Part shown: positions 49,433 to 56,948 of the stretch, piece after piece
Layout: the number at the start of each line of letters is the position of its first letter
How positions within the stretch are numbered: position 1 is the stretch's first letter
Assembly: GCF_017676365.1 (NCBI RefSeq)
Contig: NZ_JADKMA010000019.1
Location: 1 to 56,948, forward strand
Reading direction: 5' to 3'
Source: Streptomyces oryzae
GTDB taxonomy: Bacteria > Actinomycetota > Actinomycetes > Streptomycetales > Streptomycetaceae
Length of the DNA stretch: 56,948 nt
Position numbers and translations under genes: made by a program
The notes under the pieces: generated by a model
The model's database searches: none
Seen by the model: the letters and a program-made list of their open reading frames with translations, nothing else
What the model was told of the DNA's origin: nothing

Positions 49433-50662
49433 ATGACCGAAACCACCCTCGGCACCTCGTCGTCACGGCCCGCCCCCGCCGGCCCGGAATCGGCTGCCAC
49501 CACGCCCGGCAGGGGACTGCTGGTCCTGATGGCCGTCGCCACCGGGCTCTCCTGCGCGGGCAACTACTTCGCCCAGCCCCTGCTCGACCTCATCACCCGC
49601 GACCTGCACATCGGCACCACCCTCGCGGGCCTGCTGGTGACCGCCTCGCAGGCCGGATACGCGCTCGGTCTGCTGCTGATCGTCCCGCTCGGCGACATCC
49701 TGGACCGGCGCCGGCTGTCCGTCGGGCTGCTGGCGGCGACCGCGCTCTTCCTCGCGCTCACGGCCGCGGCGCCCAACGGCCCCCTGCTGCTTGCGGGCAC
49801 CGTGGCCGTGGCGCTGACGGCGGTCGGCGCCCAGGTCGTCGTCGGCTACGCCGCAGCGCTCGTCCCCGACGAGGCACGCGGCCGCGCCGTGGCCACCGTG
49901 ATGTCCGGGGTGCTGCTGGGCGGGCTGCTCGCCCGTACCGTCTCCGGCGCGCTGGCCTCGCTCGGCGGCTGGCGCACCGTGTACTGGGTCAGCGCGATAC
50001 CCGTCGCCGCGATGGCCGTGGCGCTGCACCGCCGGCTGCCGCGCGTCCGGTCGACGGCCCGGCTGTCCTACCCCGCGCTGCTGCGCTCCTCGCTGACGCT
50101 GCTGCGCGAGGAACCGCTGCTGCGCCGCCGTTCGCTGCTCGGCGGCCTGTGCCTCGCCTCGTTCAGCGTGCAGCTCACCGCGCTCACGTTTCTGCTGGCC
50201 AGCCCGCCCTTCAACTGGTCGGAGGCGGCAATCGGGCTGTTCGGACTGCTCGGCGCGCTCGGTGTGCTGGCGATGAGCTTCGCCGGGCGGCTGGGCGACC
50301 GTGGCTTCGTGCAGTACGTGACGGGCTCCGGCATCGTCCTGCTGGGCGGCGGCTGGCTGGTGCTGCTGGCCGGTGAACGCTCGCTGCTGTGGCTGTCCGT
50401 GGGCGTCGTCGCGCTGAGCGTCGGCCAGCAGGCCGTGCTCAACAGCAGCCAGACAGTGCTGTACGCGCTGCGCCCTGAGGCCCGTAACCGTCTCAACTCG
50501 GTCTTCATGACCAGCTTCTTCATCGGCGGCGCCACCGGCTCCGCGCTGACCGCCTTCGTCTGGACCCGGGCGGGCTGGAGCGGGGTGTGCCTGCTGGGGG
50601 CCTCACTGGCCGCGGTCGCCCTCGCTGTGTGGGGCCTGGAGCGGGCCCGCGCGGGGCGCTGA
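49433..50662 (+). CDS. MFS transporter, drug/metabolite exporter type
   Basis: 409 residues from ATG at 49433, twelve predicted transmembrane helices. 'IVPLGDILDRRRLSVGLLAATALFLAL' is the loop 2-3 motif A, and 'ALFVGQQAVLN'-like helix content appears in the C-terminal half. It resembles the 12-TM drug:H+ antiporter DHA1/'arabinose efflux' family. The divergent LysR gene and palindrome indicate inducible efflux of an unknown compound. Confidence 0.91.
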   Translation: MTETTLGTSSSRPAPAGPESAATTPGRGLLVLMAVATGLSCAGNYFAQPLLDLITRDLHIGTTLAGLLVTASQAGYALGLLLIVPLGDILDRRRLSVGLLAATALFLALTAAAPNGPLLLAGTVAVALTAVGAQVVVGYAAALVPDEARGRAVATVMSGVLLGGLLARTVSGALASLGGWRTVYWVSAIPVAAMAVALHRRLPRVRSTARLSYPALLRSSLTLLREEPLLRRRSLLGGLCLASFSVQLTALTFLLASPPFNWSEAAIGLFGLLGALGVLAMSFAGRLGDRGFVQYVTGSGIVLLGGGWLVLLAGERSLLWLSVGVVALSVGQQAVLNSSQTVLYALRPEARNRLNSVFMTSFFIGGATGSALTAFVWTRAGWSGVCLLGASLAAVALAVWGLERARAGR

Positions 50663-50728
50663 CCGCCGCCCTCTCGATTTCCGGCCCACATCTCTCAATC
50701 CACTTATCGACACAAGGAGTTGTCCCGC

Positions 50729-51379
50729 ATGCGGATCGTTGTCTTCGGCGCGGCAGGGAACGTCGGCAGCCGCGTCGTCACCGAAGCCCTCTCCCGCGGC
50801 CACGAGGTCACCGCCGTCGTACGCGACCCGGTGCGCTTCCCCACCCTGCACCCGGACTCCGCGCACCGGGTGGGTGACGCCGCCGACGCCGGGGACGTCG
50901 CAGCCCTCAGCGCCGGCCAGGACCTGGTCATCAGCGCCACCCGCCCCGCACCCGGCAACGAGGAGGGGCTACTGCTGGCGGCACGCGGCCTGCTCGCCGG
51001 GCTCGGCACGACCGGCGTACGGCTGCTGCTCGTCGGCGGCGCGGGCAGCCTCACCGTGCCGGGCACCGGGGGCCGGGTCCTGGTGAGCGACGACCCGCGC
51101 TACGTCCCAGAGGAGTGGCGCCCGATCGCCGAGGCGTGCAACGGGAGTTACCAGCTCTGTCTCCAGCACGCCCCCACCGGGCTGGACTGGGCGTACGCCG
51201 CACCGCCCGCGCTGCTGGAGCCGGGGCGGCGCACCGGCAGCTACCGGCTCGGCACCGGCGAACTGCTGCTGGACGGCGAGGGCCGCTCCGCGATCTCCAT
51301 GGAGGACTTCGCCGTGGCCCTGATCGACGAGGCGGAGCGGCCCAAGCACCACCGGGCACGCTTCACGGTGGCGTACTGA
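50729..51379 (+). CDS. NAD(P)-binding protein, NmrA/atypical SDR type
   Basis: 216 residues; ATG at 50729, nine bases after AAGGAG. 'MRIVVFGAAGNVGSRVVTEALSRGHEVTAVVRDPVRF' is an atypical SDR Rossmann motif (GxxGxxG), followed by 'DLVISATRPA', 'RLLLVGGAGSL' and the closing 'SAISMEDFAVALIDE'. The family comprises NAD(P)H-dependent reductases or redox sensors. It lies downstream of the MFS gene by 66 bases, possibly in one unit, and two bases before the stop of the convergent aminotransferase gene. Confidence 0.9.
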   Translation: MRIVVFGAAGNVGSRVVTEALSRGHEVTAVVRDPVRFPTLHPDSAHRVGDAADAGDVAALSAGQDLVISATRPAPGNEEGLLLAARGLLAGLGTTGVRLLLVGGAGSLTVPGTGGRVLVSDDPRYVPEEWRPIAEACNGSYQLCLQHAPTGLDWAYAAPPALLEPGRRTGSYRLGTGELLLDGEGRSAISMEDFAVALIDEAERPKHHRARFTVAY

Positions 51380-51381
51380 AC

Positions 51382-52803
51382 TCAGCCCGCCGCCGGCGCC
51401 TGAGCCTTTTCGGGGACGCAACGGCCGTCCTCCGTACGGTAGTTCCAGCGCGCACCCTCCCGCACCAGCTCCCGTACGGCGGCGACGAACCGGTCCACGT
51501 GCTCGTCGGGCGTCCCGGCGCCGAAGCTGACCCGAACGGCGTTCAGCGTGGGGGTCCCCCCGGCCGAAGGCTGGGGGAGCTCCCCCGGCGCCGCCTCGGG
51601 TGCTCCGCACTCCCCTGGGGTGTCGCCCTGCTGTCCCAGGAGGGTGCGCAGCAGCGGGTGGGCGCAGAAGAGGCCGTCGCGGACACCGATCCCGTACTCG
51701 GCGGAGAGCGCCGCCGCGAAGTGCGAGCTGTTCCAGCCCTCCACGACGAAGGAGAGGACGCCGACCCGGTCGGCGTCCTGGCCGAAGAGGGAGAGGATCC
51801 GCACCTCGGGGAGGCCGGCCAGACCGGCGCGGAGCCGGGCGAGCAGCTGCTCCTCTCGGGCGATGAGCCGGCCGAACCCGGCCTCGGTCAGTGCGCGGCA
51901 GGCGGAGGCGATGGCGTACGCGCCGATCACATTGGGCGAACCGGCCTCGTGCCGGGCCTCGTTGTGCTGCCACTCCACCGCTACGGAGCCGTCGGGGCCG
52001 CGCGTCACCCGGCGGCTGGCGCCGCCGCCCGCCAGATACGGCTCCGCCGTGCGCAGCCAGTCGGCGCGGCCCGCGAGGACGCCAGCGCCGAAGGGCGCGT
52101 ACAGCTTGTGTCCGGAGAGCGCCACCCAGTCCGCCTCCAGTCCGGCCAGGCTGACCGGGCGGTGCGGGGCGAGCTGCGCCGCGTCCAGCACCAGCCGCGC
52201 GCCGTGCCGGTGCGCGGCGCGGGCCAGCTCGCGCACCGGCCACACCTCGCCGGTGACGTTGGAGGCGCCCGTCACACACACCAGCTTCGGCCCGGCGGGG
52301 GCCGAGCGCAGCGCCGACTCCAGCGTGGCGACGGCCTGTTCGGGCGAGCGGGGCGCGTCCAGATACGTCACCTCGTGCGCCCGCCACGGGAGGAGGGAGG
52401 CGTGGTGCTCGGTCTCGAACACGAACACGCTGGTGCCCTGCGGCAGTACGGAGGCCAGCAGGTTGAGGGAGTCGGTCGTCGCGCGGGTGAAGACGACCTG
52501 GTCGCCCTCGCGGCAGCCGAGGAATTCCGCGACGGTCCGCCTGCTCTGCTCGTACAACTCCGTCGACAGCTGCGAGAGGTGGCCCGCGCCGCGGTGGACA
52601 CTGCCGTAGTACGGCGCGTACGCCGCCACGTCGTCCCACACCCGTTGCAGCGCGGGCGCGCTCGCGGCGTAGTCCAGCGCGGCGTAGGGGGCTTCGCCCC
52701 CGGTGACGAGCGGCACGAGGACCTCGCGGCCCAGGACGGGGAGGGGCTGCGTGTCGGTGTGGGAGGGGGTACAAGAGGGGGCAAAAGTGGTGGTAGCAGA
52801 CAT
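51382..52803 (-). CDS. Class V PLP aminotransferase / cysteine-desulfurase-like protein
   Basis: 473 residues from ATG at 52803. PLP fold: 'YYGSVHRGAGHLSQLSTELYEQSRRTVAEFLG', 'DQVVFTRATTDSLNLLA', 'ETEHHASLLPWR', 'LVLDAAQLAPHRPVSL' (PLP-Asp) and 'DWVALSGHKLYAPFGAGVLAGR' (Schiff-base Lys). The active-site loop lacks the usual SufS/IscS Cys ('GIGVRDGLFCAHPLL' is a candidate), so desulfurase activity is unproven. Near the C-terminus (about 403-434) an 11-residue insert LPQPSAGGTPT is encoded by a GGGGG-hairpin repeat. It is convergent with the NmrA-type gene. Confidence 0.86.
   Translation of the reverse strand: MSATTTFAPSCTPSHTDTQPLPVLGREVLVPLVTGGEAPYAALDYAASAPALQRVWDDVAAYAPYYGSVHRGAGHLSQLSTELYEQSRRTVAEFLGCREGDQVVFTRATTDSLNLLASVLPQGTSVFVFETEHHASLLPWRAHEVTYLDAPRSPEQAVATLESALRSAPAGPKLVCVTGASNVTGEVWPVRELARAAHRHGARLVLDAAQLAPHRPVSLAGLEADWVALSGHKLYAPFGAGVLAGRADWLRTAEPYLAGGGASRRVTRGPDGSVAVEWQHNEARHEAGSPNVIGAYAIASACRALTEAGFGRLIAREEQLLARLRAGLAGLPEVRILSLFGQDADRVGVLSFVVEGWNSSHFAAALSAEYGIGVRDGLFCAHPLLRTLLGQQGDTPGECGAPEAAPGELPQPSAGGTPTLNAVRVSFGAGTPDEHVDRFVAAVRELVREGARWNYRTEDGRCVPEKAQAPAAG
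51550..51580 (-). repeat. GGGGG-CCCCC hairpin repeat inserted in frame in the aminotransferase
   Basis: GGGGGTCCCCCCGGCCGAAG then GCTGGGGGAGC, a type of GC hairpin known to recur in streptomycete genomes. In the reverse frame it reads through as LPQPSAGGTPT with no stop. It resembles the CTCGAAGAGCTTGGGGGAG module of the dispersed repeats but is shorter. Confidence 0.7.
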
Positions 52804-53271
52804 GGCTGTACTCCGGGGCAAGGTGAAGGAAGTGAGTGGCGAGAGTGAGGGGCCGTGTCGGCGGATGATTGCAGGCAAGCCATCAAGGGGCGCGGGAACG
52901 GCTCCCCCAAGCCCTTCGAGCAGGGGGTGCCCCCACTAGCCACAAACTCCCCCGCAGCCCGCGAACAACAGCCAGGGGCGCCCCCTCATCGGGGGTCAGG
53001 ATCCGCCGGACACGGCTAACGCATTCGCTTGCTCACAGAAGACTCCCTCGCAGACCAAGACCCCTGGGCAAAGAGGGATCCGCGCTTGCCGCAGACCTTG
53101 CTGTCCTACGGCCTGGTCATCACCCGGGGCACCCCGCCACGGACGGAGGGTTGCCGGACAGCGGGCCGGGGCCTTTGTCGCTGTCGCTCGTGACCTGCGA
53201 GGGAGTATGCCACAGCCGCCACGGGCCCGGCATCGGGACGTCCGCGATGTGGACGCCCCAACGCCCGCCCC
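52804..53271 (-). other. Intergenic region between cbiX and the aminotransferase gene
   Basis: 468 bases with no credible gene. The half nearest the aminotransferase holds repeat copy E. The rest has no obvious riboswitch or cysteine-rich leader. Short open frames at 53207-53485 lie in the antisense of cbiX and I do not accept them. Confidence 0.5.
52884..52985 (-). repeat. Dispersed modular repeat, copy E (inverted orientation)
   Basis: On the minus strand: GGGGCGCCCCTGGCTG, TTCGCGGGCTGCGGGGGAG, GGGGGCACCCCCTGCTCG, AAGGGCTTGGGGGAGCCG and TTCCCGCGCCCCTTGATGG. All the modules of copy A are present in the same order; the final stem is decayed. It lies about 290 bases past the cbiX stop. Confidence 0.85.
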
Positions 53272-53979
53272 TCAGGCGACGGCTGCGCTCCCGGGGCGGA
53301 GCGCCCGCGCCGCGAGGGCTGCCGTCACCGCCGGGTGCGTGCCCAACGGCCGGGCCACGACATCGGCACCCGCGGCGTACAGCCGGTCGGCGAACAGGCC
53401 GGGGGCCAACAGCCAGCTCGCGACGGCGACTCGGGCGGCACCGGCGCTCCGCAGCCGGGCGACCTCGTCCGCGACGGCGGGCTGAGCGGTGGCGGCCCAG
53501 GCCACCGGAACGGGACCCCGCAGCAGACGGCCGAGCCGCCGGGCCATGGTGTGGGCCTCGGCCCTGGCGCCGGGGTCGGAGGATCCGGCGCCCGCCAGCA
53601 GCACGGCGTCGCCCTCGCGCACCCCGGCCTCGGCCAGCCGGTCGGCCAGCGCTGCCAGCAGCGCCGGGTCGGCGCCCAGTGCCGGGGTCATGGTGACGTC
53701 GGCCGTCCTCCCGGCGGCGGCGACCTGCGCGGGGATGTCGGTCCGCACGTGGTAGCCGGAGGCGAGAAAGGCGGGGACGAGGGTGACAGGACCCGGCAGC
53801 CGGGCCAGCGTCTCGGCGACGGTCGGGCCCCGTACGTCCGCGTACGCGACATGGACGGGCTGCCCCAGCCGGGCGGCGACCGCGTCGGCCAGCTCCCGCG
53901 CTGTGCGGGCACCGGCGAGGTGCCGGGTGCCGTGCGCGACGAGAAGGACGCTCGCAGACCGGCTCATGGGCCCGCTCAT
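53272..53979 (-). CDS. Sirohydrochlorin chelatase (CbiX/SirB-like)
   Basis: 235 residues from ATG at 53979. A two-repeat alpha/beta fold: 'ASVLLVAHGTRHLAGARTARELADAV' and 'TLVPAFLASGYHVRTDIPAQV' (His in the metal site), then a second half 'AVLLAGAGSSDPGARAEAHTMARRLGRLL'. This is the two-domain CbiX type, inserting Fe2+ into sirohydrochlorin to form siroheme (or Co2+ for B12). It overlaps hemD by four bases (ATGA) and shares the nitrite reductase operon, so siroheme for NirB is the natural product. Confidence 0.9.
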   Translation of the reverse strand: MSGPMSRSASVLLVAHGTRHLAGARTARELADAVAARLGQPVHVAYADVRGPTVAETLARLPGPVTLVPAFLASGYHVRTDIPAQVAAAGRTADVTMTPALGADPALLAALADRLAEAGVREGDAVLLAGAGSSDPGARAEAHTMARRLGRLLRGPVPVAWAATAQPAVADEVARLRSAGAARVAVASWLLAPGLFADRLYAAGADVVARPLGTHPAVTAALAARALRPGSAAVA

Positions 53980-55139
53980 GAGCCGGCCCCGCAGACGGAG
54001 GCCGGGTCGAGCGCGATGCGGTAGCCGCGCTTGGTCACCGTCTGCACGACGGAGGAGACGCCCAGCGAGGTGCGCAGCCGGGCGACGGCGGCTTCGACGG
54101 CGTGTTCGTCGGTGCCGCCGCCGGGCAGATACGGCAGCAGCTCGGCGCAGGACATCACCTGCCCCGGGTGGCGGGCCAGGGCGCGCAGAATGGCCATCGG
54201 ACCGGGGCTGACCGGCCGCAGCTCGCCGTCGAGGAGAGCGGCCGTGCCGCGTACTTCGAGGGTGTGCCCGGCGGCGGGCAGCATGGGCGCCGTGGCGGGG
54301 AGCCGTTCGCCGAGGAGCCGGACGAGGGCGCCGACGCGGAACCGGTCGGGCCAGTAGGCCGGGATGTCCCGCGCGAGGAGGGGCGCGGCGGTGACCGGCC
54401 CGACGCAGGCGACCTGGGTGCGGCCGCGCAGCGCCCGGGTCAGCTCCTCGGTGACGCCGCGCTCCTCGGCGCGGGCGTAGAGCCCGGCGGCGGCCAGCGC
54501 ACTGGTGAAGGTGACGGCGTCGATGCCGCCGGCCGGCAGGGCGTCGATGAGCCGGTCGAGAGGGGCGGGGTCGACCGGGCCCGTCCACCGGTAGACAGGC
54601 ACCGGCACCACCTCGGCACCGGCGCCGCGCAGCGCGTCGATGAAGTCGCGCAGCGGTTCGCCGTGCAGCTGGACGGCGATGCGCAGCCCGTCCAGGTCGT
54701 CGCGGGCCAGCAGCCGTTCGAGGACCTCGGTGGAGGACTCCGAGGCCGGGGACCACGCCTCCCTCAGCCCCGCGGCACGCAGCGCGCCGCACGCCTTGGG
54801 GCCGCGGGCCAGCAGTTCGCCGGCCGCGAGGGCGCTGCGCAGGGCCTCGCCCTCGCCCCAGCCGTCCGCTGCCTCCATCCAGCCGCGGAAGCCGATGCCG
54901 GTGGTGGCGACGGCCACGTCCGGCGGGTGGGCCACCAGCTCCTTGGTGGCGTCCCGCAGTTCGACGTCGTCCGCGAGGGGGACGATGCGCAGCGCGGGCG
55001 CGTGCACGACCTCGGCGCCACGCCGCTCCAGCAGCGCGCCCAGCTCCTCGGCCCGGCGCGCCGCAGTGACCGCGACGGTGAACCCCGCCAGCGGGGGAAC
55101 GGATCCCGTGCGGTTCCGCGACGGGTCAGGTGCCGACAC
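53976..55139 (-). CDS. hemD: Uroporphyrinogen-III synthase fused to a winged-helix DNA-binding domain
   Basis: 387 residues from GTG at 55139. Residues about 18-275 are HemD ('TVAVTAARRAEELGALLERRGAEVVHAPALRIVPL', 'DVAVATTGIGFRGWMEAA', 'DAVTFTSALAAAGL', 'VACVGPVTAAPL'), which closes hydroxymethylbilane to uroporphyrinogen III. Residues about 290-382 are an OmpR/PhoB-type winged helix ('HTLEVRGTAALLDGELRPVSPGPMAILRALARHPGQVMS', 'VSSVVQTVTKRGYRI'), the recognition-helix fold without a receiver domain. Similar fusions are known in actinobacteria. It is downstream of nirD and upstream of cbiX, so it may both make siroheme precursor and sense or regulate the operon. Confidence 0.92.
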   Translation of the reverse strand: MSAPDPSRNRTGSVPPLAGFTVAVTAARRAEELGALLERRGAEVVHAPALRIVPLADDVELRDATKELVAHPPDVAVATTGIGFRGWMEAADGWGEGEALRSALAAGELLARGPKACGALRAAGLREAWSPASESSTEVLERLLARDDLDGLRIAVQLHGEPLRDFIDALRGAGAEVVPVPVYRWTGPVDPAPLDRLIDALPAGGIDAVTFTSALAAAGLYARAEERGVTEELTRALRGRTQVACVGPVTAAPLLARDIPAYWPDRFRVGALVRLLGERLPATAPMLPAAGHTLEVRGTAALLDGELRPVSPGPMAILRALARHPGQVMSCAELLPYLPGGGTDEHAVEAAVARLRTSLGVSSVVQTVTKRGYRIALDPASVCGAGS

Positions 55140-55195
55140 CGCGTCTCCTCTCAGTGCTCACTTGCGGGCTGCCTGCTGTGCTGTGCTCTTCATCG

Positions 55196-55591
55196 TCACC
55201 CGACCAGCGTTTCCACCGTGTTTCGCGGGGCGGAGACCTCGATCACTCCGCCGGTCAGCCGCACTTCGTGGACGGGGAGCCGGACGGTGTCGTCGTCCAG
55301 ACAGCGGCCGGTCGCCAGCTCGAAGGTCTCCTTGCCCAGCGGCCCGGTGACGACGGGAACGCCGTCCCGGTCGCCGACGATGCCGTGGCAGATGACGGGT
55401 GCCCCGCTGAAGGGGTCCAGATTCCCGACCGCGTGGACGTCGCCGGTGTGCAGCCGGAAGAGGGCGACGGCGCTGCCGTCCGGCAGCAGCGCGGCGCGGC
55501 CCTGCTCCACGGGGAGGGCGTCCGGCGGGCAGACGGCGGACCAGCCGGTGGCGGAGTCGGTGGAAGCGCTGGTGGGAGTGAGGGTCGTCAT
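55196..55591 (-). CDS. nirD: Nitrite reductase [NAD(P)H] small subunit
   Basis: 131 residues from ATG at 55591, 38 bases after nirB. Rieske-like domain without the cluster residues: 'WSAVCPPDALPVEQGRAALLPDGSAVALFRLHTGDVHAVGNLDPFSGAPVICHGIVGDRDGVPVVTGPLGKETFELATGRCLDDDTVRLPVHEVRL'. Cys/His pairs of true Rieske proteins are replaced (NLDPFS), typical of NirD. It assists NirB in six-electron reduction of nitrite to ammonium in the cytoplasm. Confidence 0.95.
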   Translation of the reverse strand: MTTLTPTSASTDSATGWSAVCPPDALPVEQGRAALLPDGSAVALFRLHTGDVHAVGNLDPFSGAPVICHGIVGDRDGVPVVTGPLGKETFELATGRCLDDDTVRLPVHEVRLTGGVIEVSAPRNTVETLVG

Positions 55592-55629
55592 GGCGGTCAC
55601 CTTTCGGCTCGTACGGGCAGGGGTGCTCC

Positions 55630-56948
55630 TCACGCGCGCGCCCCCTCGGCGGCGGGCACCTCGGGGATGCCGAGCGACACCGGGCCGGTCACCGGGACCG
55701 GCTGCTCCCGCTCGACGGCGAAGGAGATCGCCGGGTCGGGGGTGTCGGGGGCGTTGACGAAGGAGGTGAAACGGGCCACCTTCTCGGGGTCCTCCAGGAC
55801 GCCGCGCCACTCGTCGTGGTAGTCGGCGACGTGGCGGTCCATGGCGGCGTCGAGTTCGGCGCAGATGCCGAGCGAGTCGTCCATGATCACGGCTCGCAGG
55901 TGGTCGAGGCCGCCTTCCAGGCTCTCCAGCCAGGCGGCGGTGCGCTGGAGGCGGTCGGCGGTGCGGATGTAGAACATCAGGAACCGGTCGATGGTGCGCA
56001 CCAGCGTCTCGTGGTCCAGGTCGGAGGCGAGGAGCTCGGCGTGCCGGGGGGTGAAGCCGCCGTTTCCGCCGACGTAGAGGTTCCAGCCCTGCTCGGTGGC
56101 GATGATGCCGAAGTCCTTGCTGCGGGCCTCGGCGCACTCGCGGGCGCAGCCGGAGACGCCCGCCTTGAGCTTGTGCGGGGCGCGCAGCCCCCGGTAGCGC
56201 AGCTCCAGTTCGATGGCGAGGCCGACCGAGTCCTGTACGCCGTAGCGGCACCAGGTGGAGCCCACGCAGGACTTCACCGTACGGACGGCCTTGCCGTAGG
56301 CGTGCCCCGACTCGAAGCCGGCGTCGGTCAGCCGGCGCCAGATGGCGGGGAGCTGTTCGAGGCGGGCGCCGAGCAGGTCGATGCGCTGACCGCCGGTGAT
56401 CTTGGTGTAGAGGCCGAAGTCGCGGGCGACTTCGCCGAGCACGATGAGCTTGGCGGGGGTGATCTCGCCGCCGGGTACGCGGGGCACGACGGAGTAGGTG
56501 CCGTTGCGCTGCATGTTGGCCAGGTGGCGGTCGTTGGTGTCCTGGAGGCCGCCGCGCTCACCGTCCAGGATGTGGGTGCCGCTGTCCCGGGAGGCGAGGA
56601 TCGCGGCGACGGCCGGCTTGCACACGTCGCAGCCCCGGCCGCGCCCGTGCTCGGCCACCAGCTGCGAGAAGGTGGTGATGCCGGTGGCGGCGACGATCTC
56701 GAACAGTTCGGCCCGCGAGTGGTCGAAGTGCTCGCACAGCGCCTTGGACTGCTCGACGCCGGCCGCTTCGAGGATCTGCTTGAGCGCGGGTACGCAGGAG
56801 CCGCAGCCGGTGCCCGCCTTGGTGCAGGACTTCAGCGCGGGCACGTCGGCGCAGCCCTGCTCGGTGATGGCCTCGGTCAGCGCGCCCTTGGTGACGGCGT
56901 GGCAGCTGCAGATCTGCGCGCTGTCCGGCAGCCCGGCCACCCCTCCCC
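55630..56948 (-). CDS. nirB: Nitrite reductase large subunit, C-terminal part (5' end cut by window)
   Basis: The frame is open at the right edge; about 439 codons of a roughly 850-residue protein are visible. The visible part begins 'VAGLPDSAQICSCHAVTKGAL' with the BFD-like [2Fe-2S] domain (C-X-C ... 'AGTGCGSCVPALKQIL'), then a second Cys-pair region ('GRGRGCDVCKPAVAAIL'). The nitrite/sulfite reductase domain follows: 'VKSCVGSTWCRYGVQDS' and 'AGVSGCARECAEARSKDFGII' provide the cysteines for the 4Fe-4S cluster and siroheme. It leads the nirB-nirD-hemD-cbiX operon, whose downstream genes feed the siroheme it needs. Confidence 0.96.
   Translation of the reverse strand, partial: GGVAGLPDSAQICSCHAVTKGALTEAITEQGCADVPALKSCTKAGTGCGSCVPALKQILEAAGVEQSKALCEHFDHSRAELFEIVAATGITTFSQLVAEHGRGRGCDVCKPAVAAILASRDSGTHILDGERGGLQDTNDRHLANMQRNGTYSVVPRVPGGEITPAKLIVLGEVARDFGLYTKITGGQRIDLLGARLEQLPAIWRRLTDAGFESGHAYGKAVRTVKSCVGSTWCRYGVQDSVGLAIELELRYRGLRAPHKLKAGVSGCARECAEARSKDFGIIATEQGWNLYVGGNGGFTPRHAELLASDLDHETLVRTIDRFLMFYIRTADRLQRTAAWLESLEGGLDHLRAVIMDDSLGICAELDAAMDRHVADYHDEWRGVLEDPEKVARFTSFVNAPDTPDPAISFAVEREQPVPVTGPVSLGIPEVPAAEGARA

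Noticed and set aside
51382..52803. Naming the aminotransferase as SufS/IscS
   Set aside because: The PLP fold is clear but the active-site Cys loop is not convincingly conserved, and no suf/isc genes are adjacent.
53207..53485. Plus-strand 92-codon frame in the cbiX gap
   Set aside because: Arg/Ala-rich with no ribosome site, overlapping cbiX in antisense.

Overview
The window is very GC-rich, actinobacterial chromosome with tightly packed genes, strong third-position G/C bias, frequent GTG/TTG starts and ATGA/GTGA stop-start overlaps. Gene content and order (metF, thiE, thiOSG, PASTA kinase, bfr/bfd, aroH, fused trpEG, pfkA, macRS, glk, fadD, pimB-like GT4, NlpC/P60 pair, nirBD) look like the conserved core of a Streptomyces chromosome. 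From memory, not checked, they parallel the SCO2103-SCO2155 part of S. coelicolor. I see no insertion sequence, prophage, CRISPR array, rRNA or tRNA.

Layout. 1-2.7 kb: cut CrtI-like FAD enzyme and a Y/G/Q-rich membrane protein. 2.7-8.7 kb: metF, thiE, an Rv2175c-type DNA-binding protein, a ferredoxin-reductase-like flavoprotein, then a TPP riboswitch driving thiO-thiS-thiG. 8.8-13.6 kb: PASTA Ser/Thr kinase, secreted SLT-domain protein, endonuclease IV and a His-rich DUF4396 membrane protein behind a CsoR-like operator. 13.6-15.4 kb: sulfite-oxidase-like molybdoprotein, bacterioferritin, and bacterioferritin-associated ferredoxin behind an iron box. 15.5-23.6 kb: class II DAHP synthase, a small conserved protein, a trp attenuator with a WWW leader peptide in front of fused anthranilate synthase, phosphofructokinase, the MacRS two-component system and PlsC. 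23.7-30 kb: quinone oxidoreductase with divergent AraC regulator, esterase, small membrane protein, EEP hydrolase, glucokinase, DUF5304 protein. 30-37 kb: ArsA-like protein, SRPBCC protein, phosphoesterase, acyl-CoA ligase, azoreductase with divergent ECF41/SigJ-type sigma factor. 36.7-45 kb: two glycosyltransferases, secreted HExxH peptidase, tandem NlpC/P60 proteins, NYN protein, Zn-ribbon protein. 45-53 kb: rhomboid plus RAM protein, SDR, second MurG-like enzyme, LysR/MFS pair, NAD(P)-binding protein, PLP aminotransferase. 53-57 kb: cbiX, hemD fused to a winged helix, nirD, and nirB (cut), a nitrite reductase and siroheme operon.

The strongest non-coding findings are the trp attenuator, the TPP riboswitch, an IdeR/DmdR iron box at bfd, a CsoR-like palindrome at the DUF4396 gene, divergent ECF41-type promoter motifs between azoR and its sigma gene, an 11-7-11 palindrome in front of pfkA, and a family of modular dispersed repeats. 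Five full repeat copies lie 3' of genes, and four of them occupy every convergent intergenic gap longer than about 60 nt. No wholly new multi-gene system is evident. The repeat family is the best candidate for something under-described. Two protein-level oddities also merit attention: an ArsA homologue with no P-loop lysine, and a phosphofructokinase carrying the residues associated with PPi use.
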